From Lujinxingia vulgaris (GTDB lineage: Bacteria; Myxococcota_A; Bradymonadia; Bradymonadales; Bradymonadaceae): 64,000 bases of DNA. The notes under the pieces are model-generated. The model saw only the letters and a list, made by a program, of their open reading frames with translations. It was not told the DNA's origin and did not search any database. A program made the translations under genes and the position numbers. The stretch lies in the NCBI RefSeq assembly GCF_007997015.1, contig NZ_VOSM01000001.1:832001-896000 (forward strand), given 5' to 3'. This document shows positions 63,836 to 64,000 of this stretch, one piece after another. Position 1 is the stretch's first letter, and every line of letters starts with the position of its first letter.

Positions 63836-64000
63836 ATGATGAGCCCTGACACGAAAGAGAAGGTCGAAGCCCGCCTCAAGCGGGTCGCCGGGCAGATGTC
63901 CGGCATCCAGAAGATGGTCGAGGACGACCGCTACTGCGTCGACGTGCTGATGCAGATCTCTGCGGCCCGCGCCGCCCTGGCGAAGGTCAGCAAGATGCTG
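63836..64000 (+). CDS. CsoR/FrmR/RcnR-family metal- or aldehyde-responsive repressor (3' end outside window)
   Basis: The first 55 residues of a DUF156-type all-helical repressor. Tandem ATGs at 63836 and 63839 follow GAGGAA. 'VEARLKRVAGQMSGIQKMVE' is the family's DNA-binding helix, and 'DDRYCVDVLMQISAARAAL' holds the first conserved Cys used as metal or thiol ligand. The His and second Cys that would separate copper, nickel/cobalt, persulfide and formaldehyde sensors lie beyond the window. An operator-like repeat overlaps its own promoter. An efflux or detoxification gene is expected downstream. Confidence 0.9.
   Translation, partial: MMSPDTKEKVEARLKRVAGQMSGIQKMVEDDRYCVDVLMQISAARAALAKVSKML

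Overview
The window is 64 kb of high-GC, gene-dense bacterial chromosome. It reads like a Gram-negative of the Myxococcota/'deltaproteobacterial' kind, and a bradymonad-like organism is my best guess. Support for this is indirect: many lipoproteins with Asp/Ser/Pro-rich linkers behind the lipobox, several outer-membrane beta-barrel-like proteins, a Ser/Thr kinase fused to an AAA/TPR module (PknK type), and frequent GTG/TTG starts. No marker gene fixes the taxon. I see no insertion sequence, phage gene, CRISPR array or rRNA. Two tRNA genes (Cys-GCA, Asn-GTT) are present.

Layout. 1-6.8 kb: a LemA-like protein (cut by the window edge), an alpha/beta hydrolase, an outer-membrane protein, the malic enzyme MaeB and three small hypotheticals. 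7-14.4 kb: two cold-shock paralogues flanking a CAP-domain lipoprotein, a lysyl-oxidase-like lipoprotein, an unknown lipoprotein, a chlorophyllase/dienelactone-hydrolase-like lipoprotein, an acyl-CoA-binding protein and a YheT-type hydrolase. 14.4-21.1 kb: a short Rho lacking the usual RNA-binding N-terminus, hypotheticals, an S41 protease-like lipoprotein, outer-membrane proteins and an amidohydrolase lipoprotein. 21.3-30.7 kb: the PknK-like kinase, a FAD-dependent oxidoreductase, a two-gene 'split' sensor kinase and an M64-peptidase lipoprotein. 30.7-35.9 kb: a membrane-anchored protein overlapping tail-to-tail with a membrane-anchored GrpE homologue, tRNA-Cys, a lone receiver, and a glycosyltransferase-like/coiled-coil protein coupled to a flippase-like membrane protein. 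36-44 kb: the heat-shock cluster hrcA-grpE-dnaK-dnaJ, continuing into a periplasmic-binding-like protein, an M50 protease and a zinc-ribbon protein. 44-50.4 kb: thiL, a methyltransferase-like protein, a DUF697-type GTPase, an outer-membrane protein, an acetolactate-decarboxylase-like lipoprotein and a dienelactone-hydrolase lipoprotein. 50.4-60.7 kb: an Old Yellow Enzyme relative, then a pyrimidine-degradation locus (NCS1 transporter, divergent from preT-preA-dihydropyrimidinase-semialdehyde dehydrogenase-aminotransferase). 60.8-64 kb: a DUF1801 protein, an acyl-CoA ligase, tRNA-Asn and the start of a CsoR/FrmR-family repressor with a likely operator.

How the parts work together. The pyrimidine locus can import uracil/thymine-type bases, reduce them, open the ring and convert beta-alanine-type products to acyl-CoA, except that the N-carbamoyl-beta-alanine hydrolysis step has no gene here. 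The chaperone locus gives a complete DnaK cycle, and a second GrpE with a transmembrane anchor lies 5 kb upstream. At least nine predicted lipoproteins, seven of them enzyme-like (CAP, lysyl oxidase, S41, amidohydrolase, M64, two hydrolases), suggest a heavily decorated cell surface.

The best candidates for something undescribed are the membrane-anchored GrpE homologue, the kinase pair in which one partner has a phosphoacceptor His but no ATPase domain and a receiver without its Asp, the minimal Rho, and the glycosyltransferase-like/coiled-coil plus flippase-like pair.
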